Source: Tubiluchus corallicola
Taxonomy: Eukaryota; Priapulida; Priapulimorpha; Priapulimorphida; Tubiluchidae
DNA length: 64,000 nt
Direction: 5' to 3'
Assembly (NCBI GenBank): GCA_030141605.1
Contig: JAQGDQ010000357.1
Location: 58,501-122,500, forward strand
Part shown: piece after piece, positions 48,017 to 64,000 of the stretch
Layout of the letters: each line of letters starts with the position of its first letter
Numbering within the stretch: the first letter of the stretch is position 1
Translations under genes and position numbers: made by a program
The notes under the pieces: model-generated
Database searches by the model: none
What the model was told of the DNA's origin: nothing
Seen by the model: the letters and a program-made list of their open reading frames with translations, nothing else

Positions 48017-48900
48017 CTTAGACACATACAAACATAAAATAAATTCACAAAAATTACGCATAGAAATATCTATACATTATGCACAGAAGCGAAATAATGT
48101 CCAAAACTTTTTATTCATATGACATTGGTCGTTGCAAAAATAGTTGCTGAATTTATGGATGAACCTTTTACATTGCAGGATATAGCCATGATAAAGAAGG
48201 CGTAGTAACACAGTCCACTACATGTCATCACAACTAATTGTGACTAATGACTAAAGCTGCATTAGTCTACAAAGTCTAATATGATTTCCGTAATACTAAT
48301 ATCCCATTTAACTTACATCTCTATCAAAAACTTATTCTTCCATTTTTTTGTAGCGCTACTAAACGACCTTATTATTTTATATTGTTTTGTGCCTTTAAGT
48401 ATTGATTGCCTGCTGATATTTTTGAGTAGAAATCGGTTTAACCCTTGACAACGTGACAGTGGTAATAAACTGACAAATGTACTATATTTACGTAATTGAA
48501 GCAGCTTATATCTATAATTATAAGGCTCCATTTAAGGGCAGTAGAGCGTTACACAGTTTTCCTAGCGAGAATTGCTCAAAATGGAATCTAGAGGTAACTC
48601 GTTGTCATTCGCCCTGGTGGAAGTGTTTACAAAAATGAATTATCTTATCTTGTAGCAATTTAAAACCCCTCTTTCCAAAAAAACTACAAAATTATTTCCG
48701 AGACCTGAATGAAGTGCTTCACGAAACAAAAATTATGTAAAAACACCTTTTTTTACAAATTTCTCACTGAAACATAAACCCAACAAGCATTGAAAACATA
48801 TAACCACTTTGGTAGAGGAGAAAATAATTAAAATAATTTTCCTTAACGGTAGTCTTGGCCATAAACTTTTTTTCCTAAGTATTCCTCATTTCCTTCTGTT
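46600..48900. other. Intergenic between the two basic-protein copies
   Basis: No gene was recognised. It holds a GTAGAAA-type short repeat near 47310-47360 and the (AC)n tract at 47965-48014. Confidence 0.5.
47965..48014. repeat. (AC)n dinucleotide microsatellite
   Basis: About 25 perfect AC units. Confidence 0.97.
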
Positions 48901-48919
48901 TTTCCTCAGTTTGTCTTTT

Positions 48920-49380
48920 TACCTGTGTCAGTATTACCGTACTCAGCAAACTTTGGCTGTGCACGTTCACGTATACTGCACCACATTGGCCCATGATGAG
49001 ATAGGCCTAAATAAATAAGTAACAAATAAATTACTGAGCAGTTAGTGTAGTCAGTTGTTTAACCTATTTTTATTACCATACATCATAATAGTTTTTTTAC
49101 AGCAATAATATATGCAGTTCATTCCCAAGTCAAATATGGTTAGCATTTCTAAAGTCAACGTTCTGAAGTGACGTCTTGGATTATCAAGAAAGCACGTTGT
49201 ATTGCAATTTACTCAGGCAAGCGCACCTTGGGTTGTAGCGTCCATATTGTTGATAGACCGAAGTCCTGTAACAATAATTCATTTGAATTAATAAAATTTA
49301 TTTAATATAATTAATCAAAAACGATTGCTAATTTTCTAATGGTTTTAAACGTAAGCAATATTACCACCATTATGAAAGCA
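48920..49380. repeat. Block shared with 29.25-29.83 kb
   Basis: This is the second copy of the block with TTTGGCTGTGC, GCAGTTCATTCCCA and GACGTCTTGGATTATCAAGAA. It lies 3' of basic-protein copy B, just as the first lies 3' of copy A. Confidence 0.65.
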
Positions 49381-49399
49381 AATTGGTAAAACGAACAGG

Positions 49400-50980
49400 T
49401 TCATTGGTATCGCACCGTGCACTTTGGATTTTATGCAGCACTAACTGTGTGATAATAGAGGTCCTTGGTCAGAGCTAAATTGTGTATTTTCACATTATTT
49501 TTTGCTTTGATAGAATGTTTTGGAGGCATAACGAAAGCACAAGGTGAAGAATTGTCGATCATATTTAATTGGTCATCTCATAGCTTGTTCTTTTCTCACG
49601 GATAGCACTGTTCGTTTTGCATTAAAAATGATGGCGGAGATTAACCTTGTATTGCCATTTGCCATCTAGGTTAAAGTTGGCAGGAAATCACCTTTTACTT
49701 TATTTCTTTGACGAGACTGGCTTGCAGAATTGCAAGGTTGATTAGGTCGTCAGCTTCTTTTTGTTCTAGGCATCTGGCCCCTGCTCGATTCTCGTTTGAC
49801 TGGAATCTTTGTCTGTGTGAAGTCTGGTCAATCAGAGGCCTGGTCTGTCTGAACTCTGATCTGTCAGAAGTCTAATATTTTGCATAAGATTTTCATTGGA
49901 GATTTGTTTAAGCAATTAAGGACGACCAAGAAAAAATTGAATTCCGATTCCAATTCAAAATTTCTTGCATTTACAAACCTAGGTGGTGGCATTTCCCCCC
50001 TCGGTGTACAAAGATATCCATCAAGTAGAAACACAGCGAAACCAGTCTTCTGACAAGTCAGACCTTATTTGTTTATATGTTTATTAGAAAAAAACACCAT
50101 TACAATTACATATTCAGATATATGATATGCAATTATGCAAACCGAAAATAAAATTACTACAATTGCTTATCAAGTGAGCAATCAATTAGTGAACAAATGA
50201 TGTAACTGCTTGCAGCTGAGCTAAAAGGTAGAACTTGGAAACCCAATTGCTATGCTTGGTGTGTTGTTAGGTGTTAGGGGCAGGATAAAAGAGATGTGCA
50301 ATGAAAAGAGATGACATGGCGGTAAAATTAGGGTGTAAGTCAGTAATGTAAGAAGAGAAGAAAAAGCTAAAAATTGTAAAAAAATAAAAAATATATGAGG
50401 TGATAATGATGAAATGCAATGAAATGGCTATACAATGATAAGTCATATATGTACACAGACGGACTGTGAGTGGCAACCAACGTGGTGAACACAATATGGA
50501 AAGAAAAGTTGAAGACCAAACCCAGACCTCAGATAGACCAGATCTCAGGAAGCCTATGCAGTATTAGAAATTCACGTAAAAATTAAATAAACCGTGCATA
50601 AGCGGAAAAAGACCTGGCACTAAAATAAATTTGGCTCTTTACCTCTTTGGTGGAGGATTCACTGAAAATTCGAACGTGACTGAGATAACTCTGTCAGTGT
50701 CTCATCTCAGAGGAATATTCTTGATGATGATCAAGATTCTGGTCACACCGCGAACATCAACGTTGAGTAAGCCCTTCTACTGGATGTTAACTTCCGGCTC
50801 AAATGTACTGATTTAAATAAAAAGACACATCCAGCATTAACATAATTATCCCCACTATCATTTTTGTCATCACTCTCTTCCTTTTCTGTTCCTTTTCTCC
50901 TCCTCCTCCTGCTTCTCCTCCTCCTCATCTCACCATCATCATCACCATCTTCATCATTATCATCACCACGAACAGTATAA
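49400..50980. other. Intergenic 3' flank of basic-protein copy B
   Basis: AT-rich, no exon supported. A TCAGA/TCTGA-type degenerate repeat near 49800-49880 and a CTC/CAT-rich simple stretch at 50880-50980 are the only structure noted. Confidence 0.45.
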
Positions 50981-51040
50981 TCAGTGAGTAAAAATTGATC
51001 AAGGCTATTGATCTAAAATGGTTTGTACCCGTAATCATTT

Positions 51041-54858
<3,818 letters not shown>

Positions 54859-54869
54859 CCTGATCAAAA

Positions 54870-55080
54870 CAGTACACTAAAGCCGGTGTTCTTTGGCCTT
54901 TGGCTGCTCCCAGAGTGACTCGAACGATTCAGTAATGACTTTACGCTTTCTTACATCCGTGGACTAGTATGGGGAAAGAATCCAGTGAAATACAATCGTT
55001 TCCATAACGACGTTAATGTCGCGTATCAACAAACGTGTCACGGACTTATCGTCATAAAGGTATGACGGTTACGCCAATAA
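54870..55080 (-). promoter_or_regulatory. Conserved promoter region of copy B
   Basis: Minus-strand sequence upstream of exon 1 is shared with the corresponding part of copy A (CGTGACACGTTTGTTGATAC versus TGTGACGTGTTTGCTGAGGT; then TAAGAAAGCGTAAAGT in both). In copy B about 75 bp separate that last block from the ATG-containing exon. In copy A they are missing. Confidence 0.5.
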
Positions 55081-55129
55081 TCTTTGGTGCTTCCATTATG
55101 TAGCATAGTACCACTAATAATTTTGATGC

Positions 55130-55610
55130 TATGCCACCCTCACCTGCTTCCACATGCCAAGTGTTCACGTTATTTAGTAGAGTATTAATAAGTCTTTCTT
55201 TAGAATACGAATATCTTAATATGTGATCAGCTGTCCTTTTGGTTTCTTCCCAGGTATTAGTGCTTGATATAATGCTGTAGTAAGTGGAGAATCCTGTGGT
55301 AATCTAACGACATGTCAATTGTCCAAGCCATCTAAACCGACACTCTTCTGTATCACTTCATTTTATTCCTTCTTCTTTGTTGAACTATAAAGATCCTGGT
55401 TTGAGATTTTATTTGGCCATTTTATACCCAACAACTTTCTGCATAGGCGTTTTTGGAAGGCATTGATTTCATTCTTGTGCGCAACTTTGATCATCCACAA
55501 TTCAGAATTATACAAGAAAACAGGTTCTACAAGTGATTACAGAATATGTAGTTTAATTTCTGTGTTGAGATTCGGATTCAAACTAATCTATATTCAAATT
55601 AGAATAGGGA
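55130..55610 (-). mobile_element. Decayed non-LTR retrotransposon (reverse transcriptase C-terminal region)
   Basis: On the minus strand one frame reads PVFLYNSELWMI, then NAFQKRLCRKLLGIKWPNKI, the 'YGSExW...FxRxxLRxILGIxW' box of LINE reverse transcriptases. Further on, in shifted frames with stops, come RFRWLG-like and GKKPKGQ-like remnants of the C-terminus. Multiple stops and frameshifts show it is dead. Confidence 0.65.
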
Positions 55611-56870
55611 GCAAGTCTGAATAGCAAATATAACTTAGGATGTTTGCAGTATAATATATCTCTTCACAGTCTTTGAAACAGTGAAGTTTTTTTTACGAAA
55701 TATAATTTTGGGTTGATAGCACAATTATTGTAATGCTCATTTGCTGAGTTAGATTGCAGTGGGCTACGGCAAATTCACCTAAATGAAAATGAACATGTTT
55801 ACAAATACGTACAGGTTGTCCAGTGGTAATAATCATATAAAACATACAAACATCCTACAGACATCCTACAAAAATTCTACAAAAACGAAATGTGTTATTT
55901 TCCATTCCACAAATAAAAAATTGCTTGATAATTGTACCCTCTATATATTGATGGAGTAATTATTAAAAGAGTTAAAAGAGTCATAGTGCTTCATTGAAAT
56001 CTTGATTGGAGTTCCCATATTAATTATGTAAGTTCAAAAATTGCAAAACCGCGTTTCATAAATCCCGTTGTACGGGATTTCTTCACTAGACTGAATGAAT
56101 ATTATATTCCATTTTGCGGGACCAATGTTCCAGACACTTTCTAAAATTTACCGCTCCAAATCTATGGAATAAAATATCAATTTATGTCACAACATATCGA
56201 AAATTATTTGGCTTTAAAAGATATAAGAAATCTCTTCAGCTGAAAACTTGCTTACAATACATTTTTGGGTTTTGCCGATGGTCACAGTAAATCCGCGACT
56301 GATTACTTTGCAGTTTACATTTTCATACTTTTGCATCGTGTCTCTGCTGAACTTCTTTCTAATTCATTTCTTTTCTCTTTTTTTCTATCTCTTTTTTAAC
56401 TATTCCCTGTTTTTCTATAATTCTCTCTTTTGTAAATTAAGTCGTATTTTTCACTTTTCATGGTGATCTTACAAGCTTTGCTTCTTGACCACCATGCAGC
56501 ATCTATTTCTTGTTGACAAACTATTATGTAGTTTAGTAACTACGTTAGTACACGTCTGTTAAATTTTTGTAATTATATTTGGAATTTTTTCCCTAACTAT
56601 ACCATGCTATAGTATACTAATGTAGTTTTGTTACAATTATTGTAGCTATACTTCGTTTTCTAGTTATAGGGAATAATAGTTATAAAGATAATAATTCAAA
56701 TTGTAATGTAAAAATACATGTTGAAGTGATAATAAATTACAAATTACAACATCATAATTATTAGGTTATGATAGATGTTATGAGATAAATGGTAAAATAC
56801 ACCCTCCTCCCCACACGTGGGGCTCATGCGCATTTGTAAGCCTGCATACTACGATTAATAACGATTAATA
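55611..56870. other. Intergenic AT-rich, nothing coding recognised
   Basis: It may contain further untranslatable remains of the flanking retroelements. No motif was identified. Confidence 0.4.
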
Positions 56871-56875
56871 ACGAA

Positions 56876-57151
56876 GTGTCAGAAAGATTTTTAGACGGTG
56901 ATAGGTTTGGTCAAAGAATGCGTGCTAGAATGAGAATGAAGTGCAGTATTTTAAAAGTTACTTCCGTTGCTAATCATACAGAGCCGAGTATGGCTTGTTT
57001 ATGCAGATATCCATTTGTAGACACTCACCATTATTTATTGATATGCAATAAGTATGACCATATAAGACACTCGATGTTAAATTCAATACCTACTTCTTAT
57101 CGGCCTATTGTAGTCTTTTATGATTTATTTGAAAATGTTAATTGCAATTGA
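56876..57151 (+). mobile_element. Non-LTR retrotransposon C-terminal fragment (plus strand)
   Basis: The frame reads DRFGQRMRARMRMKC and then CLCRYPFVDTHHYLLICNKY with DHIR. This matches the CxC...H-x4-C segment near the end of LINE ORF2 proteins, where the C.C and HxLLxC pattern follows a basic helix. There is no reverse-transcriptase core upstream. It is a dead 5'-truncated copy. Confidence 0.6.
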
Positions 57152-59222
57152 TTCTCAAGTGTAATAGATTTTATTCAAAATAGCAAACGATTAAAATCCA
57201 ACTTAAATATTCTGTCTATAAATATACTTGCAAAATACAATTTACAATATTGGTGCTGTTTATCTATTATTGGGAAAAAGATCATGGCAAAATAGACCTC
57301 TTTGTAGCTCGACGTCAGTCTCGAATTCAATGACGACAACCTGCCGCATCATGCCCAATTCCGCCCCGATTCAAATAGGCTTCGAGATCTGAAGTGCTAC
57401 CATCTCAAAGTATCCCTGTGCCAAATTTCAGCTTCGTTCAAGGCAGCCCTTTTTTGAACAGCAACAAAAAACATGTTACACGTGAATGAAAACAATAACG
57501 ATATCCCGGCGAAACAGATCTCTTTATAGGTTGCTTTGCAAACGAGTAACCAAAATATTTTCAAGCAGTTTAAAAAGATTTGAACATAACAGCATGGAAA
57601 GCAAAAATGTACAAGGACACAACAACCTCAACATATTAAAAGGCGTTCATTTAGTGATTTTGTATTTTGCCAGAATCATTTTACGAATTCTATACGGATT
57701 CTATAGCTACTATGCAAAGCATGAAGGTAAGGTGAGAAAAACCGCAGCAGAAACCTTTACACTTCTCGAAATGCATAAGTACAATGTGAAAATCCTATAG
57801 GGATTTCATAAAGTGTCTAAATTTTGCACATATCCTATTTGTAACAGCTAAAGTAGAATAAAATCGACATTTTACAAGTTGAAGACTCCTAAAGTGTAGA
57901 AAAACAAATTTCACAGAAGGTCCTGAAAATTGACGTCAAACATATTGGTCTATCGCTTCGACCCCGCTGTAACGTAAGCACGCTCAGCAGCATTCGGACA
58001 ACAGCTCTCGCTGGACAATAACTGTCTAAGCTAAACTAAACAACATGATAGTCAGTATTAATGTCTAACCAGCAGATAAACTGACTGCACGTTTTCATAA
58101 ACAAAAATTTGCAGAACAGCTGCTATTTTTACACGAAATTAACACTTCGTGTAACCAAAAATGACTTTTCAATTTGAACAGAATGTGGAGACGAAGCTCC
58201 AAAGCACTACAAAATACAGAGACATAAATATAATAAAAAAGCTAAGCCAGTTAGCCTTGCTTACAATGAGCAACAAAAATATTAAGTCTCTCTTGCCATT
58301 TAATCATACAAATATGAAGCCTGCGATGTATTTTTCTATATTAATTGGTCACGTGCTCGTCTGCAAGTTTTATCAAGTTTTTGTATTTTTCCGTTTGTCA
58401 GGCTACGGAAATGGAATAAATTCGATAGATCCATTCCATGGACGACCTTTATATTGAATGCCTGAGTTTCACAAGTCCCAATGGCAGCTTTTAACCATGA
58501 TTATAACTAGAAAAATAGCGTAAAACTAACTAATATCACATTGATGTATAATATAGGTTTTAACCACCTTTGAATTTGACTGAGAAGATCTTATTGAGGT
58601 TTATCAAAACTGGCCAGAAAAAAACATTTTGTTTTGTCCTTATTTAAAGTTAATCAAATAGTTGTTTTTACCTAACTTGCAAAGCCATAAACTAAACTAA
58701 ACTGCGTATTTTCTTTACTGCAAAATGGTTTAATCAGCAACTCATAAACTATCTTCTTCTTATATTAATCTTAAGCATTTCTTCCTATAAACGAAACTGG
58801 ACTATATATTTCCACTAATTCACTTGCAATTTCAATTGACAATAATAAAATTTAGAATCAGGCAAATATTTTTCCCGCTATCTAATGAAAAGTTGAGCAT
58901 TTTTCACGACAGTGTTAGATGAAGCTGTAGCTAAATGCATTGAACGTACCTGCGTTAATTAAGCTCTGCAGGTGTGTGAAATGACTTGCACGCTGATTGG
59001 GCAGCCAGCGAAAATGCTTGACATTATGTTAGACGACAATTGTCTCAACATTCCAGGAACACCTTTCACGTCAAACGAAAACGGATGTCCTGCCATTTCC
59101 TAAACGTAACATTGCCACAGAGTATTTCCACCTTGAACGAGTGTTTCTGTACTTTGTTAGTTTAGGACTTGGACATTCATCTGCGTTTTCATTGAATAAA
59201 GAAAATCGTGAAACAAAAAATC
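57152..59222. other. Intergenic; two unassigned open frames
   Basis: Open frames of 104 codons (57486-57800) and 98 codons (58161-58457) have no recognisable domain and no clear splice or start context. They have normal AT-rich composition and are probably chance. The CD225 gene promoter should lie at the right end. Confidence 0.4.
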
Positions 59223-62200
59223 ATGGCATGTAAGTAAAGATGAGTTTTGAGTCATTATAAAATGTGCGTAGTAATAGTTCATATAAATTCGTCAAGCTGT
59301 TATAAATAAATGTAAAAAAAACTTCTTAAAGAGAGTATTATAGGTCTGAGTTGGGGCTGTAAAGTGTAAAATATAGTAAAAGTTTATATAAAATCCGCAA
59401 ACTATCATAAATAAATGTAAGAAATCTCTTAAGGAGAGTACGTAACCAAAAATCTTTATTCCTTCTTGCTTATTCAGCCGTTAAAGACTTTTCTTTTCGC
59501 TCTGGTTAATTCACTACATGTTTAAGCAAATTTGGTTCAGTTCACAGCTTAAATCTTTTTTCATAAGTTTTAAACCACACATTTATAAATTTAAATATTC
59601 TTCAATCACCTCGATATGTGTGTTTTAGCACTTTTAGATGCGGTGTATTAACTTTACTTGGTGGAAATATTTGATTCACTAGCAATTATATGGTTTATCT
59701 GTATGGCTTGACTGATAAATTTTCACCCAAGTGTCTTATTCTGCTCATTGGTCGTAATTCTATAAACTTTTACATGATCAACACTTTTATTGTACACTAT
59801 TTTATTATTCTATAGGGCACCTAAAGCCGCTGTCTTAAAGTTGAAAGTAATTGTTATTTTGTGCATTAGATTTTCTGTTCCTTGTTAGCGCTAGTTGCTC
59901 GAAAACTTTTAATTTTTTACTATTTATTTGTGCATTTTTACTAATTTAACATGCAAATAAAATTCAATTCAAAATATCAAAGTATATAAACGTTGCTTTT
60001 CCTCTCTTTCATTCTTAAAGGGGACGAAAAAACCGCTATACCAGTTTGTTGTTTTTACTGAAGCGTGAAAGTCATTATGTGACATTAACTCATCTTCTCA
60101 TGAAATCTTATTTCAGCTTATCCACAGCAGGGAGGCTACCCACCAGTACCACCTTATAATCCTGACTATCCTCCTCAATCGGCAGGATTTGCAGCTCCTA
60201 CCAACGCAACTGTGGTATGTTTGTCGTGCCATAATTGTGATCTTTACCTAATTGTACTACTTAACTGTAATAGTTTTTCACTATTTCGATTACGCTGAGC
60301 GAAACTTAATAGTCAGTGACAGACACTTTTCGTTTCATATCCACAGTTTGTAATTTCTTTACGCTGATGTCTGAACAGAAATAATCCATCAGAAACTTTA
60401 GGATTTATTTACTTCGAATATCGTAGCTGTTAATTTCAACAATTTCAATTCGCGGGATAAAAATATAACTCTCCTATCTGGTAATCCGCAAGTAAGCCAC
60501 GACCAAAATGTTCTCATATTTCACTCAGTGCAGTGATATATTAAGGAGAGCAAAAGACTCCGCCGCGGAAATTAGTCAATATCAATACTCGGCATATCAA
60601 TTAGCTAACTTAGAGAATTTTTCCGATGCTCTATCGCCAATTAATTCTGTGTATACTTTGTAATTTTCGATGTACATACATGCTTGGTGTACAAGTCACT
60701 TCTTTTAGACTATTTACCTTAGGTTTCCTTAGGTTTTATAATAATTCTAACAAATAAAAGATATGTTTACAAAAAACACCAATACAAGTGGTAAATAAGC
60801 TTTTGTTGGGAGAGGGTACAAAAACAACGAACAAGAACACAAAACAATTTATTACATCAATGCATTGCTGTAGCAATAGAGAGTGATGCTCTCAATATTT
60901 AGCATGAACGCCTCAGCGACCCAAAGCTTTGACGACCCAATGACACCCGTCAGGGCTGCAAAGTGTGAAAGTATGATGGATTCTCTATTGCTTCAGTAAC
61001 TTTTCATAAAATAAATTTTTCAATAGGCTGTAGCGTACTCAGGGCCTGGTTATTACCTTTTGAACCCCTAGGCTAATGAAATTATGGTGCTCCTTCAGAC
61101 GGAGCCACCTATCTAAAGGCCTATTTACAGGGCGCGTTTTTGACGCAATTCTATCACGCATTTCCTAATTTCTTGCGACATCGCAAGCAGGACGCAAGAA
61201 CCAGACCAATCAGATAAGTGAAATTGGGTCACGTGGGTTGTCATTGTTAGCGGCATTTTGGAGAAGGAAAACAACAATCTTGACATTTTGACAGCATGGC
61301 GTCACAACTAGACTTGCAGAGCAAGGAGACCACAATGCAATTGATTGAACAATATCGTACCTTGTCTGCACTGTGGGATGTACACAGTGAGTAGAACAGA
61401 TTGGCTGGTCAGAACAGATTGGCTATCAGCCTGGGAGCCAGTAACAAGGAAACATAGTGAAGATTTACTGTGATTCAAAAAACAATAGCCCCAATGATTC
61501 CCACTGTTTTAACTGACTTTAAGTTGGTTTCTTTAGCCGACATTTGTGTGTCGACCTCTGGGAGCCTGCTGTAATAAATTTATTGTAAATTCTTTAAATA
61601 AACTAGAACGGCTATCTTTTATTTGTATTTCAAGCAATAGCACTATTATACTGTTTATTGAAAACCAAATTAACACACATTTCAACGCAATCTTAGTGAA
61701 AAAATTGATTTTAACAAATATTACCAAAGCTTGAAGGCCGCCAAACTTGAGGGGCCTAAGCTGCAGCCTATATTTGCCTACAGGATAATCCGGCCCCGAG
61801 CCTACTATCTCTTATTGTCTTTTAACCCGCTCAACATATTGAACTTTCTGAAACAACTGGTTTCCTAGAATTTTTTATATGAAACCAGTTACCAAAAAGC
61901 ATACGTCTAATTTCTAAAGTTTGTGCGTTGGAAATTCCTTAGAAAAATACCACGATTTCCTACTCTTCGTCTAAGTGAATGAAAAGTGTTTGGCCTGTGA
62001 TAGTACATTAATCGATACATTATATTTACTTTGAAATAAATTGAAAATTGGAATAAATTGAATTTGTATTTTTATACACAGATTCACGTTCAAGCTGCGC
62101 CACCTCCACCCAATCGTTTGGTGTTTTCCATTATAAACTGCATGTTTTGTTGTTGGCCAATAGGAATCTTTGCAATTTATTATTCTTTGAAGGTAAGAAA

Positions 62201-62769
62201 TCTTCACTTTTCACATGTCGGCACTTTGTGTTAGTACGTTAAGGTGACCTGTGCATGGCTTGGTTTTTTGTAGCTTTTTTGAAGTAATATATAAAGAGGT
62301 TTGTTTCGCTGTGATTTTGGCTTTATTGACGTTTTCAATGATTAAAAGAAGCGACGGAAGGGAATCACCCGAAGCAGGGCAAGTTACTAAAAAACTTGTA
62401 TACTTTGTATGCCACAAAACGTACGTGTGTGTGTGCGTGGCATGAGAGTTTGTGCGAATAACCAAAATTTTGCATTCCAGACTAGTTTATTTAGCTCAGG
62501 AAAAACTTTGTGATGATTTACGCCTTTAAGGATACAAACTTTTATACATCACTTGACTATTGTTTACTCCTTTTTGACAGGTCGATTCGAAAGCCTCCCG
62601 TGGAGACTTAGAAGGAGCAAAGAAGGCCTCTGATTCAGCTAGGAAACTTAACCTGGCGGGTGTAATTACTGGAAGTATTTTTTGGATTTTGAGCGTTGTA
62701 CTCATTATACTGTATTTCACTGTTTTCGCCGTCAGCGTGACCTACACGTACAGCTCACTTTACAAGTAG
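59223..62769 (+). CDS. CD225/dispanin (IFITM-like) transmembrane protein, four exons, 134 aa
   Basis: Dispanins are small two-segment membrane proteins; vertebrate IFITM and PRRT members act in membranes and vesicle fusion. Exons: 59223-59229 (ATG GCA T), 60117-60214, 62082-62192 and 62581-62769, with consistent phases. Residues 1-45 are a Pro/Tyr/Gln-rich cytosolic tail (YPQQGGYPPVPPYNPDYPP), with PPxY-like text that could bind WW domains. Residues 48-71 form membrane segment 1 with CMFCCWPIG, the conserved cysteine cluster that is palmitoylated in the family. Residues 72-97 are the conserved cytosolic loop with SRGDLEGAKKASDSARKLN (the G-D-x-x-x-A signature). Residues 98-125 form membrane segment 2. 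Length and layout are typical. AATAAA near 63161 may be its poly(A) signal. The precise invertebrate role is unknown. Confidence 0.9.
61038..61797 (+). mobile_element. DNA transposon remnant with MADF-like first exon (Harbinger-type candidate)
   Basis: The left end CAGGGCCTGGTTATTACC and the reverse complement of the right end, CGGGGCCGGATTATCC, are imperfect inverted termini. Inside, ATG at 61295 opens MASQLDLQSKETTMQLIEQY, then RTLSALWDVHS, then a donor (AGTGAGTAG). The LIExYR...LWD pattern is how MADF/Myb-SANT DNA-binding domains start, as in the accessory protein of PIF/Harbinger elements. The remainder of the protein is absent. It lies in intron 2 of the CD225 gene. Confidence 0.45.
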
Positions 62770-63099
62770 CCATTTTCATCTTCCATTTACAAAATTATAA
62801 AGTTCAAAATTTCTCGGTCCTTCCACTGTTCGAAGGAATTCTAATGGCTACTAGAAAGTGATTATTTTTCTGGTTTCTTTTTTATGATAACTGTTACGAT
62901 AATCTTCAGGATGCTCTTTCTGCTAGAGAAACTGCTAGAGTGAACCAAACTTTTTAGTTAGTCCGTTGGCTTTTGTCAAGTTCCGCAGCATAAAAAACGT
63001 TTATTTTACTTATCATATTTTTCTGATTTGTCATTCTTCTCTGTTAAGTATCATTGACGATCATATAGATGTTAATGTTGATTATAAGAGCAACAATGC

Positions 63100-63400
63100 T
63101 GAAATCATTATTCATGATGATGACGAGAATAAAATGATTATGACAACGTGGTGCTGATAATAAATGCGATGATGGCATTATTGCAAAGGATGACGACGAT
63201 GACGACGACAACGATGATGGTGATGATAATGATGATGATATGATAGTTGTGAGCATGTGATGAGCATGACGACGCTAATGACGATTATAATGACGATGGC
63301 AATTTTCATTATGTTGCAATGATGACGCTGACAACGAAGATTATGATGACAATGACGGTAACAGTTATAATGATGATAATGATGATGATGATGATTATAT
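63100..63400. repeat. Imperfect (GAT/GAC)n trinucleotide repeat
   Basis: Degenerate GATGATGAC triplets extend over about 300 bp in the 3' flank of the CD225 gene. Confidence 0.9.
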
Positions 63401-63879
63401 TAATACATTTGTTTGCTTTACAAAACATTAAACGTTCATATTAGCAGCTGCAGTAAGTTTCTCATTATGTTGATGATGGTGGCAGTTAGCAGGACTGAGG
63501 GCGGTAGATGTATGAGCCAGCGAATGAGGATGATAACGTCTGCGGCGTTTGTAACTCAATCATGGCTGCAGCCTTTTGATTCACTAAAATCAAAGAAAAG
63601 GAATGTAAATTTCAGTTGTCAATAGTATAACAGTATAATCATTATCAAGGCACGACTAGGTACCACCGAAGTTGACCAAACGACTGACTAAAAAACTAGC
63701 TACGACAAATGATGTGTATTTTAGTTGGAATACTATAAATATCATTAACTATCATTGCTGCTGTAATAATTGCAAGGTATTGTAAAACCCTATGTTTTCA
63801 AAAAGAAAGTTGTAAACGCGTTGTTACAATGTTTGCTAGTTTCTTGTGAGTTTTGTCAGATTCAACAATAATTTAGTGT

Positions 63880-64000
63880 GTAGGATTATCCTGTATAGGC
63901 TATAGCCTAGGGTCCCTCAAGCTTGAAGGGCTCAAGGTTTGCTAACATTTGGTAAAAAAACGTTTTTTTCACTATGGATGTATTAAAATACGTGTAAATT
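63880..64000. mobile_element. Partial copy of the 'TAGGCTATAGCCTAGGG' TIR family
   Basis: AGGATTATCCTGTATAGGC then TATAGCCTAGGGTCCC resembles the ends of the repeats at 33.36, 40.47 and 61.75 kb. The copy runs off the window. Confidence 0.5.

Noticed and set aside
57486-58457. Two plus-strand frames of 104 and 98 codons
   Set aside because: No domain, no splice context and no homology by eye. Possible but unsupported, so not listed as genes.

Overview
This is nuclear DNA from an intron-rich, AT-rich, non-vertebrate metazoan. Genes are split into many short exons with GT-AG introns, and about half the window is microsatellites, minisatellites and remnants of many transposon classes. I cannot fix the phylum. 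The metallothionein and the meiosis/piRNA gene set fit a marine invertebrate such as a lophotrochozoan or cnidarian. No bacterial gene, CRISPR array or functional tRNA/rRNA gene was seen. All gene models below were built by hand from open frames, splice sites and phase continuity. No search could be run.

Layout. 1-7.8 kb (minus): 13 coding exons of a SYCP1-like synaptonemal-complex transverse-filament protein, running off the left edge. 8-16 kb: repeats, two non-LTR retrotransposon or THAP relics, a 27-C tract inside a long (CT)n block, and the 3' end plus LTR of a Gypsy-type element. 16.3-17 kb: a 21-bp minisatellite. 17-24.4 kb (minus): a complete 12-exon GTSF1-like gene (two CHHC zinc fingers plus a long proline-rich and GRG-motif tail). 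24.7-28.4 kb: a long inverted repeat whose left arm carries a 12-copy 27-bp minisatellite. 28.5-30.4 kb: a TIR element and an orphan GC-rich block. 31-32.5 kb (minus): a 17-finger C2H2 protein. 33.4-34.3 kb: a TIR repeat interrupted by a pogo-like MITE. 35.8-37.9 kb: a dead Tc1/mariner (IS630) element. 39.5-46.4 kb and 51.0-54.9 kb (minus): two paralogous two-exon genes for very Arg/Lys-rich small proteins that resemble protamine-like sperm nuclear proteins. The first has a metallothionein gene with a TATA box and four metal-response elements nested in its intron. 55-57.2 kb: more retrotransposon relics. 59.2-62.8 kb (plus): a complete four-exon CD225/dispanin (IFITM-like) membrane protein gene.

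Biological reading. Three independent families here (SYCP1, GTSF1, protamine-like) are normally germline-specific: meiosis, piRNA silencing and sperm chromatin. This suggests, but does not prove, a germline-biased neighbourhood. Useful dating evidence comes from two transposon insertions for which a matching empty site lies elsewhere in the same window: a TTAA-flanked piggyBac-like MITE inside one copy of the duplicated basic-protein gene, and a TA-flanked pogo-like MITE inside one copy of a dispersed repeat.
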